From DATMNI01 sp963817515 (GTDB lineage Bacteria > Acidobacteriota > Terriglobia > Bryobacterales > Bryobacteraceae), in contig CAWFPJ010000039.1 in the NCBI GenBank assembly GCA_963817515.1, positions 515,031 to 579,030 on the forward strand: 64,000 bases of DNA. Reading direction: 5' to 3'. The position numbers and the translations under genes were made by a program. The notes beneath the pieces are model-generated. The model saw nothing but the letters and a program-made list of their open reading frames with translations, was not told the DNA's origin and searched no databases. Each line of letters starts with the position of its first letter. The stretch's first letter is position 1. Shown here in pieces: positions 1 through 10,418 of this stretch.

Positions 1-563
1 GCCTGAGATTGATTGGTAAAGCCGTTGATAAAATCCTCGGGCGGAAATTGGTCGGCGGGCCGCGTCTGGTCCCCTAATAGATCGCGAACTGTGTGGTTGT
101 ACTGGCTGTGCGTGAGCCGCCTCAGTGCCGGCTGCGGCTTCACTTGCCCCACCCCCGCTGCCTCCTGCTCCCGGTACTTCAACGCATTGGTCAACTCCAC
201 ACCGGAAAGCAGCGTCAGTTTTTGAATCCAGTCTCGGAGAATAACCTCTTCCGGACTTCCCGGCTTGATGCGTTCTCCACCAGCGTGAGGGATCCGGTTG
301 GTAGGCTTCTTGAAGAGCAACGAATTATCCGGCCGCTCGCGATCAATCAGCGTCACGAGCGATTTTCCGAATGCCTCGATCTTCTCGGGTGGGGAGTCGG
401 GTTCCGGAAAATGGAGGCGCGTGGCCGATGCCACACCGTCCGGATTATGGCAGGAACGGCAGGCGGCCTTCTCCATCACCTGATAAAGGCCCGATCCAAA
501 AGGAGTCTCCTGAGCCATAACGGGAGACAAAGCAACGAGAAAAGAAGCTAAACGTTTAGTCAA
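1..563 (-). CDS. DUF1587/DUF1592 (PSD3) cytochrome-type protein, 5' part
   Basis: Reading leftward from TTG at 563, the frame is open to the window edge, so only about 187 N-terminal residues are present. It begins with a signal peptide (MTKRLASFLVALSPVMAQ). A CRSCHN haem-type motif follows near residue 35, and near residue 150 comes LRRLTHSQYNHTVRDLL, the typical opening of the DUF1587 (PSD3) domain of planctomycete and acidobacterial multi-domain cytochrome proteins. The in-frame TAG just upstream leaves TTG as the only start that keeps the signal peptide. By family these are secreted proteins of unknown catalytic role, often next to DUF1552 or DUF1501 proteins. It is transcribed divergently from the leucine-rich-repeat genes. 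Confidence 0.8.
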   Translation of the reverse strand, partial: MTKRLASFLVALSPVMAQETPFGSGLYQVMEKAACRSCHNPDGVASATRLHFPEPDSPPEKIEAFGKSLVTLIDRERPDNSLLFKKPTNRIPHAGGERIKPGSPEEVILRDWIQKLTLLSGVELTNALKYREQEAAGVGQVKPQPALRRLTHSQYNHTVRDLLGDQTRPADQFPPEDFINGFTNQSQ

Positions 564-672
564 TGAAACCGCCGTTCTCTATTGTTAAACAAGTTTTCGG
601 CCTGCGCAAGTTTTTATGGGAGCCCATCCGGTGGTATACTAGCCTCGCAAACAGGCTGGAGTTGAAACTAGC

Positions 673-2652
673 GTGACCTTTCGAACAATCCTTAGTTTAT
701 TTTTGGCGTCGACCCTCGCGCATGCGGCCTCCCAGCGCGATCTGGCGGAGTGGGTAATCCGGTGGGAAGGCCGAGTGATGCTTGAAGGCGTCCCTCAGCC
801 GGTGAATGATCTTACGCAACTGCCGCCGGGCGATTTTCGCATTGTCGGCGTGGACCTTACCGGCGCCGTTATGGTCACCGGCGAACTCGCAAAGCTCGGC
901 GAATTGACGTCGCTGCGTGAGCTTTATCTTCCAGGCCCCATCTGGAATCCCGGGGGCGGCAATGAAGATGGAAATCCGGTTTTCAAAGTTCTGGCTAATC
1001 TCAAAAATCTGGAAAAGCTTTATATAGGGTGGCACTTCAACGCCCAGATCAACGTTCGCGACACCGGGATTGCCAACTTGGCCGGGATGACGAATATGTC
1101 GGATTTTCGCTGTGCGGGCTGCCGGATTACCAACCTTAGTCTTGCGCCGTGGGTCAAACTTCGCAGTCTGGATTTGAACTACAGCCCGTTCACTGACAAG
1201 GGCCTTGAAGGGTTGGTGGGGCTGAACCAATTGCGGCGGCTAATGCTGCGCGACAGCATGATCACCGACGATGGACTGAAGCATCTGAGCGGGCTGGTAA
1301 ACCTGGAAGAACTCGATCTGGGCGGAACCCGGATCACCGAGAGAGGCGTCGAGGCTTTGCGCCCCCTCAAGGCCATGCGTAAGCTGAATCTCCAGGGTGT
1401 GCAGGCAACCGATGCCAGCATGGATGTCCTGGCGGGGATGCCTCATCTGCAGGTTGTGAATTTATACCGCACGCTGGTCACGAACTCGGGCGCGGCGCGT
1501 CTTCAGGGTCTCAAAGAACTGAGTGATGTCGATCTGCGCTATAGCCGCGTCACGTCGAACGGAGTCGACTCCCTGCGTACAGCCCTGCCGAAATCCAAAG
1601 TACAGTTCGCCGGTTCCTCGACGATCCGGCCGAAGACTGCAGCGGCGGACCACCCCTCAGCGGATACGGATAAAGCGATCGGCGCCTGGGTCCAGGCGAT
1701 GGGCGGCAAGGCCGACTTCGCGGGCGATCGCTTGAAAACCATTGACCTGTCGTCCACCGCGGTGAGCGACGCGCAGTTGTCGAATTTATCGCGTCTGACG
1801 AGTCTTGAAAAGCTGGATCTCCAAGTCACACAGGTCGGCGACTTGGGCGTAACAGCGCTGCAGCATCTTACCGGCCTTAAGGATCTCAATCTCAGTCAAA
1901 CCACGGTTTCGGACGCTGGCCTTGCGAAGCTGGCAGGATTGAGTCAGCTCCAAGTCTTGAAGCTGGCTGGAACCTTGGTTGAAGGCCGGGGTGCGGCACA
2001 CCTGGGCGGCTTGACCAGCCTGCGGGAGTTGGACCTGGCTGGGGCTCACGTGGATGACCAGGTGTTGGCGCAGATCGCAAAGCTTACAGGGTTGGAGCGT
2101 CTGAAGCTCAGCTTCACCGATATTACGGACAACGGAATCAAGCAGCTCGCGGGCCTGAGCAAGCTCCAGGTTCTCGACCTGTCCGGCACCGACGTAGCGG
2201 ACCAGGCGATGGCGCAGGTTGCCACGCTGACGAATTTGCGCGAGCTCTACCTGAATCATACCCGCTTCACCGACAAGGGTCTGCTCCTGCTCAAACCGCT
2301 AGAAAATCTGGAGCGGATTGAGATGTTTCGGACCCGCGCCGGCAACGCGGGCGTGGAAGTCCTGGGCTCGTTGAAGAATCTGACGGTGGTGAAATTGGAC
2401 TATACGTCGGTTGACGATAAGGGCCTCGGGCCTCTGTTGAGTCTGCCGCGAATTCGCGAACTGAGCATGGATTCGACCGGCGTTACGGATAACGGTGCCG
2501 AGGCGTTGAAATCGATCGCCAGCCTGAAGTCGCTGAATTTATATCACACGCTGGTTACGGAAAAGGGACTTCAGGACCTGAAAAGCTCCCTCCCTTCCTG
2601 TCAGGTCGTTTTCGATCGCGATTCGGCGCTACCAACTCGAAGGAGCAAGTAA
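673..2652 (+). CDS. secreted leucine-rich-repeat protein
   Basis: 659 residues starting at GTG 673, with a signal peptide (MTFRTILSLFLASTLAHAAS). Most of the protein is a run of about 24-residue leucine-rich repeats of the form LxxLxxLxLxxTxVxDxGLxxL, in two blocks separated by a short non-repeat linker around residues 310-340. This repeat type is common in acidobacterial and planctomycete secreted proteins and acts as a binding scaffold; no catalytic domain is visible. It is followed after only one base by a second LRR gene, so the pair is very probably co-transcribed. The ligand is unknown. Confidence 0.85.
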   Translation: MTFRTILSLFLASTLAHAASQRDLAEWVIRWEGRVMLEGVPQPVNDLTQLPPGDFRIVGVDLTGAVMVTGELAKLGELTSLRELYLPGPIWNPGGGNEDGNPVFKVLANLKNLEKLYIGWHFNAQINVRDTGIANLAGMTNMSDFRCAGCRITNLSLAPWVKLRSLDLNYSPFTDKGLEGLVGLNQLRRLMLRDSMITDDGLKHLSGLVNLEELDLGGTRITERGVEALRPLKAMRKLNLQGVQATDASMDVLAGMPHLQVVNLYRTLVTNSGAARLQGLKELSDVDLRYSRVTSNGVDSLRTALPKSKVQFAGSSTIRPKTAAADHPSADTDKAIGAWVQAMGGKADFAGDRLKTIDLSSTAVSDAQLSNLSRLTSLEKLDLQVTQVGDLGVTALQHLTGLKDLNLSQTTVSDAGLAKLAGLSQLQVLKLAGTLVEGRGAAHLGGLTSLRELDLAGAHVDDQVLAQIAKLTGLERLKLSFTDITDNGIKQLAGLSKLQVLDLSGTDVADQAMAQVATLTNLRELYLNHTRFTDKGLLLLKPLENLERIEMFRTRAGNAGVEVLGSLKNLTVVKLDYTSVDDKGLGPLLSLPRIRELSMDSTGVTDNGAEALKSIASLKSLNLYHTLVTEKGLQDLKSSLPSCQVVFDRDSALPTRRSK

Positions 2653-2653
2653 T

Positions 2654-3688
2654 ATGCATCAACCAAAAGGAGCGGCCGTCACTGCCTTGCTGGGCTGTAT
2701 GGTGTGGGTAACTGGAGTGTCGTTTAGTGGGTCCGCATCGGCGGCGGATATCAAGTCCGGTGGGGACGCGCAGTGGATCGAAGATGCCGGCGGCTCCGTC
2801 ATCCGTGACGCTTCCGGCCGCATCACGGGCGTGAATCTGCGAGCCAGTTGGGTCACAGACACGGATTTGCGCAAGCTGCTTCTGCTGCCGAATCTCAGCT
2901 CCCTGGATCTTTCGCTGACTCGAATTACCGATCAGGGAATGCAGGAGCTCAAGAACGCGCCGGGCATCGTGGATTTGAATCTCTACTTCGCTGAGTACGT
3001 CACCGACGAAGGGCTGGCGGCAGTGAAGAATTGGAAGAAGTTGAAGCGCTTGAACCTGCACGGTACGAAAGTCAGCGACACCACTCTCGACCACATCTCC
3101 GGCATCACTACCCTGGAGTATTTGAATGTCGGGTCCGCCATGATAACCGATGTAGGGATTGAACGCCTGGCCGCGCTCACGAAACTCAAGGAGTTGACGA
3201 TCGGCGGAAATGAGTTGGGCGATCCCGGCCTGCAAGGCCTTCGGCAGATTCCCAGCCTGACCTATCTGGATCTCAGCGGAAGGCAGGGAACCGATTCGAA
3301 CATCTGGGCCATCAGTATGTCGGAGCGGGGTCTGGACGCAGTTCTCTCGCTCAAAGAGTTGAGTGAGTTGCGCCTCGCCTGCACCTCGAAAGGAATCGGC
3401 ATAGAGGGCGCCAGGTTCGCCACCGTCAGTGCCATGGATGTTTCGACCGCGTGGCTGGAAAAAATGAAGAGCCTTCCGAAGCTTGAGAAGCTGCAGTTGC
3501 AGGGTTGCAGTCGTGTGAACGACGATTCAATTCACGTCCTGGCCGCTTTTCCTGACCTGCGCGAAGTGGACCTGAAGGGCACCAGCGTCACCGACAAAGG
3601 CCTGGCGGCGCTGCGTGCGGCCAAACCAAAGATCCTCATCTATTCCGGACCCTGGGACGCGAAATCCGCGAACTTCAGAAACAACTAG
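2654..3688 (+). CDS. secreted leucine-rich-repeat protein (second of pair)
   Basis: 344 residues from ATG 2654, with an N-terminal hydrophobic signal segment (residues 8-31) and then the same ~24-residue repeat type as its upstream neighbour (for example LSSLDLSLTRITDQGMQELK). It begins one base after the stop of the first LRR gene, and GGAGCAAG at the end of that gene can serve as its ribosome site. It looks like a shorter paralogue. Expected location is the periplasm or cell surface; function unknown. Confidence 0.85.
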   Translation: MHQPKGAAVTALLGCMVWVTGVSFSGSASAADIKSGGDAQWIEDAGGSVIRDASGRITGVNLRASWVTDTDLRKLLLLPNLSSLDLSLTRITDQGMQELKNAPGIVDLNLYFAEYVTDEGLAAVKNWKKLKRLNLHGTKVSDTTLDHISGITTLEYLNVGSAMITDVGIERLAALTKLKELTIGGNELGDPGLQGLRQIPSLTYLDLSGRQGTDSNIWAISMSERGLDAVLSLKELSELRLACTSKGIGIEGARFATVSAMDVSTAWLEKMKSLPKLEKLQLQGCSRVNDDSIHVLAAFPDLREVDLKGTSVTDKGLAALRAAKPKILIYSGPWDAKSANFRNN

Positions 3689-3714
3689 TCTTGAGGCAGA
3701 CAATCTTGGCCGCT

Positions 3715-3731
3715 GCCGCCTTTCAGGCGGC
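3715..3731 (+). terminator. short GC-rich hairpin after the LRR pair
   Basis: GCCGCC-TTTCA-GGCGGC forms a 6-bp stem with a 5-base loop 27 bases after the LRR stop codon. No T-run follows, so it is only a weak candidate for an intrinsic terminator or mRNA-stabilising hairpin. Confidence 0.3.
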
Positions 3732-3843
3732 TTGGCTCCGGTACGCGTTCGACCGCCGAAACTCTTCAGAGGCGGGTTCATCCTGAACTCCCTGAGAGTT
3801 CCAGATATGATATGGTTGAACACATCTGGAGTCAAGGCATTTG

Positions 3844-5551
3844 ATGTTACGTGTTGTAGGCTTGCTCGCCATCGTCGCCAGTCTGCCGGCAATCGCGCAG
3901 CCGCGCATCGATCCGCACGCCACCTCGATTCACCCCTTCGCCGGCCAGCGCGGCACCACATTCATTGCCACCGTCCGGGGCAGTGGTTTAGCGGGCGCCA
4001 GCATCGCCAGCATAGCCAGCGCACCGTTCACCGTAACGGTGGAGGGCCAGGAAGCAGAAGCGCCCAGCGAGGGCCGTAACAAGAGCGCTACCGATCTGGT
4101 CAAACTGCGCGTCGAGGTGCGGCAGGACGCGCAGCCCGGCCGGTACCCGATCCGACTGGTCACTCGCAACGGCATTTCGAACGCGCTGCCCCTGCATATC
4201 GTGGATTTTCCCGTGCTCCCCGAGCCGGCGGGCGCGCATGAAACACAGGAATCGGCGGTTGCCATCGCGCAGGCTGCCGGCAGTGTACGCCGGACGCATC
4301 GCACGCCGCGGCGAGGTAGATTACTACTCTTTCCACGCAGAGGCCGGCCAGCTCCTCACATTTGAAGTGATCTCCGGTTTCCCGCAGATCGCGGCTGCTG
4401 GTTCCGCCGCAACCGTGCCCAATTTCGATCCGGCGCTTACCATCTACGAGCCTGCCGGAAGCTGGTTTGACCCCAAGCGCCTGAAGCGCATCGCATACAA
4501 TGACGAGCCGGTATGGGTGTTCGGCAAGCCCACCGACGCGCACCTGGTTCACCGCTTCGCCAGCGCCGGCGATTACCTGCTGCGCGTCGAAGCTTTCGCA
4601 GGCCAGGGCGGGCCGGACTACAGCTACGAATTGAAGATCGCGCCAGGCGCGCTGCCGCAGGATCAGGCGATTGGTGCTGAAGGAGGCTGGGACGAGCGGG
4701 GCTGGATGCGGCGCCTGGATGCGGCTCGCTTGAATCAACTCGCGAAACGCGGCGGCAAAGAGGGCAAGCAACCGCCGATTGAAACCTATCGCGCCGGGCC
4801 CGAAGCCGCCGTTTTCAAATTGCCCGGCACGCTCGAAGGCACGCTGGCGCACCCCGGCACAACACATCGCGCGCGCTTCCATTTGGATAAGTCCAGCCGA
4901 CATCGCCATTGAAATCGAAACGCCCGCCGCCGCGCCACCGTTTTTCAATCCGATCTTCCGTCTGTTGAACAACGCGGGCGAAGAAGTGGCCAGCAGCATC
5001 TTCGCCGGCAAGGGCGCCTGTAGCGGTGCCATGACCAAATCGATGCAGGCCAAGACCATTCTGCCGCTGCGTGACCCCGGCGACTACACGCTCGAGATCC
5101 GCGATGCCACAGCCGATCTCGCCGGCGCGGACTTTCAGTACCGCGTGCAGGTCCGGCCGCAGATTCCGCACGTAGGTCAAGTGAAAGTCGATGCCGACAG
5201 CGTGAATCTTGCGCAGGGACAGGCGAAAACTATTCGCGTCGCATTCGATCGCGAAGAAGATTATCGCGGCGCGCGTGATGGTGGCCGCGAAGTCGCTGCC
5301 GGCCGGTGTCTCGGCGGTAGCCGGCGCCGATTTTGAACCTGACAAAGATCCACCGTCGTCCATCGGCAAGCGCGAGCGCTACACCCCGCGAACCGAGCGC
5401 GTGGTTCTGGTGCTCACCGCCGATGCCGATGCACCGGTCTCCACACAGCCGCAAGAGATACAGCTGATGGTGCGTCCGCTGGTGGACGGCAAGCCCGGCG
5501 ATATTCTCTTCGACCAAAACACTTCCCATGATGGTGCTACCAAAACCGTGA
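3844..5551 (+). pseudogene. secreted PPC-like domain protein of a PSD1/DUF1501 operon, four frameshifts as read
   Basis: Starts at ATG 3844 (AAGG about 8 bases upstream) with a signal peptide (MLRVVGLLAIVASLPAIAQ). Piecing three frames together gives a continuous protein of about 571 residues. An Ig-like N-terminal part is followed by a bacterial pre-peptidase C-terminal-like segment (GRIARRGEVDYYSF, FASAGDYLLRVEAF) and a second similar module (RDPGDYTLEIRDA). Breaks lie near 4273, 4891, 5272 and 5518. Each moves the frame the same way and is explained by two missing bases, at three sites clearly within a tandem dinucleotide; restoring them ends the protein at TGA 5549-5551. That stop overlaps the GTG start of the next gene (GTGA). 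The protein is probably an intact secreted partner of the PSD1 cytochrome protein; whether it is truly broken depends on raw reads. Confidence 0.7.
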
Positions 5552-8054
5552 GACTACTGTTCGCACTCCTGCTCATTACCAACGCGGCCTGGCCGGCCAC
5601 CATCGTCTCCCTGCGCACCGTGCCGGCCCAGGCTTCGCTTAAGGGCGCGCGCGCCAGTCAACAGTTCCTCGCCATCGCAAAATACTCAGACGGCACGGAG
5701 CGCGACGTCACCGCGGAAGTGGAATGGCGTCTTTCGAAACCCGCTCTGGCGAAGTTCATGTCCACCGGCGCGCGTGGCGCCATCGGCGGACGGCAACCTC
5801 ACGCTGACCGCGGTACTTTCCGGGAACGAAGCCAAATCGACGCTAACGATCGAAGATGCGGCAGTCACGCAACCCGTCAGTTTCCGCCGCGAGATCTGGC
5901 GCAATCCTCACCAAGCGCGGCTGCAATAGTGCCATCTGCCATGGCGGCGTCAAAGGACAGGGCGGCCTCAAGCTTTCCGCCAACGCACTCTACCCGGCGG
6001 ATGACTACGAATGGATCACCAAGGGCGGCGCCTACCAGGTGCTCACCGCCGAGGTAAAAGGCGAACGCATCTCCGCGCATCAACCTGGCTAACCCCGACA
6101 AAAGCCTTCTGCTGCTCAAGCCCACTGATAGCCGTCCCGCACGGAGGCGGCAAGCGCTTCGAAGCGAATTCCGAGGACTACAAGACCATCCTGGGCTGGA
6201 TTCGCAGCGGCGCTCCTTATAGCAACGGCAGATGCCGCGGCAGAAGCGAAACTGACGCGTCTGGAGTTGTTTCCTCCCATGGCGATCCTGCCCCTGGAAG
6301 CGGAGCAGCGCCTGCTGGTAACCGCGCACTTCAGCGACGGCCACACGGAAGATTACACCCACCAGGCGCTCTACACGGTGAACGACGGCGAAGTCGCCGC
6401 GGTCAGCGCGGGCGGCGTGGTCAGCGCCAAACGGCGCGGTGAAACTTCCATTCTGGTCCGCGCGGCCGGCCAGGTTGCCAGCGTCGGGGTCGGCGTGATC
6501 GGCCCGCCCGTGCCGGACTACCCGAAAATCCCGCGCGGCAACTTCATTGACGAATACGTCTTTGAAAAGCTGCGCAACTTCCAGATCATTCCTTCCGATC
6601 TTGCCGGCGATTCCGAATTCCTGCGCCGCGTCTGTCTCGACCTCACCGGCACTCTTCCGCCGCCGCAGCGCGTGCGCGACTTCCTGGCCAGCACCGATCC
6701 GAAGAAACGCGAGAAGCGTGATCGACGCGCTGATCGCATCGCCCGAGTTCGTCGACTACTGGACCTTCCGCTTCTCCGACCTTTTCCGCGTCTCCATCTT
6801 TGGCAACGGCCTGTCTCCCAAGTGGATGGCGGAATACTGGGAGTGGATTCGCGCCAACGTTGAGAGCAACCGCCCCTACGACGAGGTCGCGCGCGAGCGC
6901 ATCGCCGTGGAAGGCTACAAACCGCCGTCGCGCCACTTCCTGCCGTACAACCAGATCGGAACTCCGGCCGACGCCATGGCCGAAGAGGTCCGCGTCTTCA
7001 TGGGGCGCCGCCTCGATTGCGCGCAGTGCCACAATCATCCCTACGAAAACTGGAGCCAGGACCAGTTCTGGGGCATGGCGGCATTCTTCTCGCGTATGTT
7101 CCGCATGGGCCAGGTGGTGGTGGACCACCCCACCAATATGGACCTCGGCACGCAAAGACGTGGGCGGGAGCATGGACCTGCTGCATCCGCGCACCAAGGC
7201 CGTGGTTAAGCCGGCCCTGCTCGACAATTCGCCGCTGAACATCACTCCGGAGGGCAATCCGCGCAAAGAGCTGGCGCGCTGGATGACGTCGCATCCTTAC
7301 TTCGCCGAAGCGGCGGTGAATCGCATCTGGGGATATTTTTTCGCGCGCGGCATCGTCGATCCCGTGGACGATTTCCGCTCCACCAATCCGCCCACGCATC
7401 CCGAGCTGCTGGCGGCGCTGGCGGCGGACTTTCGCGAGCCACGGCTACGACCTGCGCCGCCTGATGAAGACCATCGTTTCGTCGCGCACCTACCAACTGT
7501 CGCACCGGCCCAACGCCACCAATCGCGAGGACGTGACCAATTACTCGCGCTCTCTCTCGCGCGGGCCTCGACGCCGAGGTGCTGCTGGATGCGGTGGCCG
7601 ACGTGACCGGAATTCCCGAGACCTTTTCGACGGCCATAACGGAGGGCGCGACCGTGGGGCAGGCCCCGGCCGGCACGCGCGCGATTCAGTTGCGCGATCC
7701 CGACACTTTCTTCTCGCGCTTCCTGGAACTGTACGGGCGCGTCCAATCGCGGCGCCGTTCCGGAACGGAACAACAAGGCGAACCTCAGCCAGGCGATGCA
7801 CGTGCTGGCCGGATCCACCTATGTGGACCGCCTCAGCCAGCCCAATGGCCGCCTGGCGAAGCTGCTGCAATCGGGCGCAACCGATGAGCAGATTTTCAGC
7901 GAGTTCTACCTCGCCGCGCTCAGCCGTCCGCCGGCCGACGGATGAAGTTCAGGAGTTGAAAACCATTCTGGCGCAGCGCGGCGATCGCGAAGCCGGACTG
8001 CGCGAATTTGTCTGGGCCTTGATTAGCTCCCGTGAATTCGCGGAGAATCATTAA
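5548..8054 (+). pseudogene. Big2 / PSCyt1 / DUF1549 / DUF1553 (PSD1) cytochrome protein, eleven frameshifts as read
   Basis: Begins at GTG 5548, overlapping the previous stop by 4 bp, with a signal peptide (VRLLFALLLITNAAWPA). The reconstructed protein of about 842 residues reads in order: a Big2-like domain; a PSCyt1-type haem motif (CNSAICHGG); a second Big2 domain; DUF1549 (NFIDEYVFEKL, RRVCLDLTGTLP, DCAQCHNHPYENWSQDQFW); and DUF1553 (NPRKELARWMTSHPYFAEA to SSREFAENH). Frame breaks occur near 5770, 5900, 6077, 6128, 6229, 6716, 7149, 7436, 7560, 7739 and 7933. All shift in the same direction, each explained by loss of one dinucleotide unit (mostly GC). No other stop codons interrupt the reconstruction. 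It is followed 10 bp later by DUF1501. Probably an intact gene in nature. Confidence 0.75.
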
Positions 8055-8064
8055 AGGAGAACCG

Positions 8065-9369
8065 ATGCAACATCCAACGTCCCGCCGAAGTTTCATCACC
8101 GCCGGATCGCTCGGCTTTCTGGGACTCTCTCTGCGCGAGGCGCTCGCGGCCGCGGCTGAGACCGATTCTCCCGTGAACGGCAAAGCCAAGGCCGTGATCC
8201 TTTTCTGGCTCGAGGGCGGCCCCAGCCACATCGATACGTGGGACCCCAAGAGCAACAGCAACTTCAAGCCGATCTCCACCAACGTGGCGGGCATCCAGAT
8301 TTCCGAACTGCTGCCGAAAATGGCCAAGCGCATGGACAAGTTTGCGCTGGTCCGCTCCATGCACACCCTCGGCACGGACCATCCGCAAGCCACGCATTAC
8401 GCCATCACCGGCCACGAGATCAATCCGGCGATGCAGTTCCCCAGCCTGGGCTCGATCATCACGAAGGAGATGGGCCCGCGCAACGCCGTGCCGCCGCACG
8501 TGCTGGTTCCCAAGTGGGACCGCAACCGCCAATACGAAGAATACTTTCGCGCCGCATTTCTCGGCGGCGATTACGATCCGATGTGCATCCCGGACCCAGC
8601 GAAGCCGGGTTTCGAAGTTACCGACCTGAGTCTGCCGAAGAGCGTTTCGCAGGCAGCGGTGGAAAGCCGCTCGGCTTTTCTGAAGGCCGTTGACCGGCAA
8701 TACCGCGCGCTGAATGACACTGCGGAACATGCCAACATGGACGCCTTCACCGCGCAGGCCTGGAAGATGATCCTGACGCCGGCGGTGCGCGATGCTTTCG
8801 ACCTTTCGAAGGAATCCGACAAGATGAAGGAGCGCTACGGCAAGGATTCGATCGGCCAGTCCTGTCTTCTGGCGCGCAGACTGGTGGAAGCCGGCAGCCG
8901 TTTCGTTACGGCGGCAGGGTACCACTCGGTTTCGTGGGACACCCACAGCGACAACGACAAGGGCCATCGCGACCGTCTGACTCCGCCTCTGGACCGAACG
9001 CTAACCGCGCTGGTGGAAGACCTGGAAGAACGCGGCTTGCTGGAATCGACACTGGTCATCGCGATGGGCGAATTCGGCCGCACTCCTATCATCAACCCCA
9101 ATCTGGGCCGCGACCACTGGCCGAACTGCTGGTCCCTCGCGCTGGCCGGCGGCGGTATCAAGACCGGCCAGGTAGTGGGCGCGAGCGACGAACGCGGCGC
9201 CAACGTGACCGACCGCGTAGTGACGATGGGCGACCTGTACGCCACCATCTATCAGACACTGGGCATCGACTGGAAGAAGGAATACAGAAGCCCCATCGGC
9301 CGGCCGGTGAAGATTGCCAATTCGCTGGACGACAGAACCGGTTCGCCGGTGAAGGAACTGCTGGCATAG
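8065..9369 (+). CDS. DUF1501 domain protein, Tat-like signal
   Basis: 434 residues from ATG 8065 with a good ribosome site (AAAGGAGA, 8053-8060). The N-terminus TSRRSFITAGSLGFLGLS is a twin-arginine-type signal. The body carries the DUF1501 pattern of the alkaline-phosphatase/sulfatase fold (FWLEGGPSHIDTWDPK, ALVRSMHTLGTDHPQATHY, DTHSDNDKGHRDRL, VIAMGEFGRTPIINPNLGRDHW). By family DUF1501 genes sit directly downstream of DUF1549/DUF1553 cytochrome genes, as here; the enzymatic role is unknown. The reading frame is clean, unlike its two upstream partners. Confidence 0.9.
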   Translation: MQHPTSRRSFITAGSLGFLGLSLREALAAAAETDSPVNGKAKAVILFWLEGGPSHIDTWDPKSNSNFKPISTNVAGIQISELLPKMAKRMDKFALVRSMHTLGTDHPQATHYAITGHEINPAMQFPSLGSIITKEMGPRNAVPPHVLVPKWDRNRQYEEYFRAAFLGGDYDPMCIPDPAKPGFEVTDLSLPKSVSQAAVESRSAFLKAVDRQYRALNDTAEHANMDAFTAQAWKMILTPAVRDAFDLSKESDKMKERYGKDSIGQSCLLARRLVEAGSRFVTAAGYHSVSWDTHSDNDKGHRDRLTPPLDRTLTALVEDLEERGLLESTLVIAMGEFGRTPIINPNLGRDHWPNCWSLALAGGGIKTGQVVGASDERGANVTDRVVTMGDLYATIYQTLGIDWKKEYRSPIGRPVKIANSLDDRTGSPVKELLA

Positions 9370-9371
9370 CT

Positions 9372-10352
9372 CTACCGCGTGGAAGAGCCGTCGAACTTGA
9401 AACGGAAAGCCTTCGCTTCCGGTGTCTCAGCCTCTACCGGTACTGTTGTCTCCGCCGCCTGGGCCGGCACTTCCGGCGCTTCCGTAGCTAGCCTTCGGAT
9501 GGCGGCCAAGGCCTGTTTCGCTTCCAGCCTCACTTCCGCATCCGAATCGGCCAGTGCCGCGCGCAACGGCTCCAGGAATTCCGATTCGGCAAAATGGCGC
9601 ATGGCCCGCACTGCGCTGCGACGGAATGCGGGCCGCTTGTCGGTCGCCATCTGCTTCACCGATGAGCTTGCGGTGACATCGCCAAGGAAGTGAAGGCCCA
9701 GCAGCGCATTGGCCACGACCCGGCTGTTTTCGTCTCTTCCGCTCTGCCACAACAGCAAGCGCACCGACGGCGTGTCGCTGCCCCACAAACCCTCCACCGC
9801 GGCCGCCCGAATGCGCGCATCCGTGGACGCCAGCTGCCGTCTTGCCCAAGCGAGGTTCCGGATGCGCCGCCCCACCAGCACCGTGGCCTTCTCCGCCACC
9901 AATGGATGGGGATGGTGCCTCAAATGGTTCACCATATGGATCAGCCGCGGACCTGTCGAGATATGATGCAGAACCTCCAATACCCGCGCCACAAGTTCTG
10001 GAGCTAGTCCCGCCGTGTCCTCAGTCCGTCCCGGTAGCAGACGAGCCAGACGCACATCCAGGAAGCTGTCGATCTGGATCCAGGCGGCACATAGACGCTT
10101 GAACTCCCTGTCGCTATGTCTGCCGATGCGGATCAGCTCTTTTAGAAACGCCTGACATTCCACCAGCCGCACAAACGCCCTCACGCGCCGCGGCGAAGCC
10201 GGTTGCGAGTCCAACACGGAGATTCCTACTTCGAAGAACAGCGCCGGATCGGGCGCCGCGATCTTGAGAATCGTCTCTTGTGCCGCGTGCTCGCTCAGGG
10301 TCGTCTTGGTCAGGATCGACCAGAGCAGGGCTCGCGTAGCCGTACTGTCCAT
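9372..10352 (-). CDS. HEAT-repeat protein
   Basis: 326 residues from ATG 10352 (a TTG at 10361 is also in frame). The C-terminal half shows HEAT-like helical repeats (ADSDAEVRLEAKQALAAI, STDARIRAAAVEGLW), a scaffold for protein-protein contacts. The last ~35 residues are Ala/Glu/Pro-rich. There is no signal peptide, so it is probably cytoplasmic. It lies convergent to DUF1501 with 2 bp between stops, and downstream of the Gfo/Idh gene. Function not identifiable. Confidence 0.75.
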   Translation of the reverse strand: MDSTATRALLWSILTKTTLSEHAAQETILKIAAPDPALFFEVGISVLDSQPASPRRVRAFVRLVECQAFLKELIRIGRHSDREFKRLCAAWIQIDSFLDVRLARLLPGRTEDTAGLAPELVARVLEVLHHISTGPRLIHMVNHLRHHPHPLVAEKATVLVGRRIRNLAWARRQLASTDARIRAAAVEGLWGSDTPSVRLLLWQSGRDENSRVVANALLGLHFLGDVTASSSVKQMATDKRPAFRRSAVRAMRHFAESEFLEPLRAALADSDAEVRLEAKQALAAIRRLATEAPEVPAQAAETTVPVEAETPEAKAFRFKFDGSSTR

Positions 10353-10418
10353 GCTGTGCAAAGTTTCTTATCGGCCCGATTTGCCATTTCGTGACGGCCG
10401 CCGGCGCAGGTTATAAAA

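Noticed and set aside
93..551. Plus-strand 152-residue ORF at the left edge
   Set aside because: The minus strand of the same DNA encodes a signal peptide, haem motif and DUF1587 start; the plus-strand product has no recognisable features.
697..1230. Long minus-strand ORFs opposite the LRR genes (also 1786-2259 and 2555-3235)
   Set aside because: They are antisense shadows of GC-rich repeats, with no ribosome sites or domains; the plus-strand frames carry clear LRR patterns and signal peptides.
3844..8054. Programmed ribosomal frameshifting as the cause of the frame changes
   Set aside because: Fifteen events without conserved slippery heptamers, in secreted housekeeping-type proteins, is not credible; dinucleotide indels explain each site.
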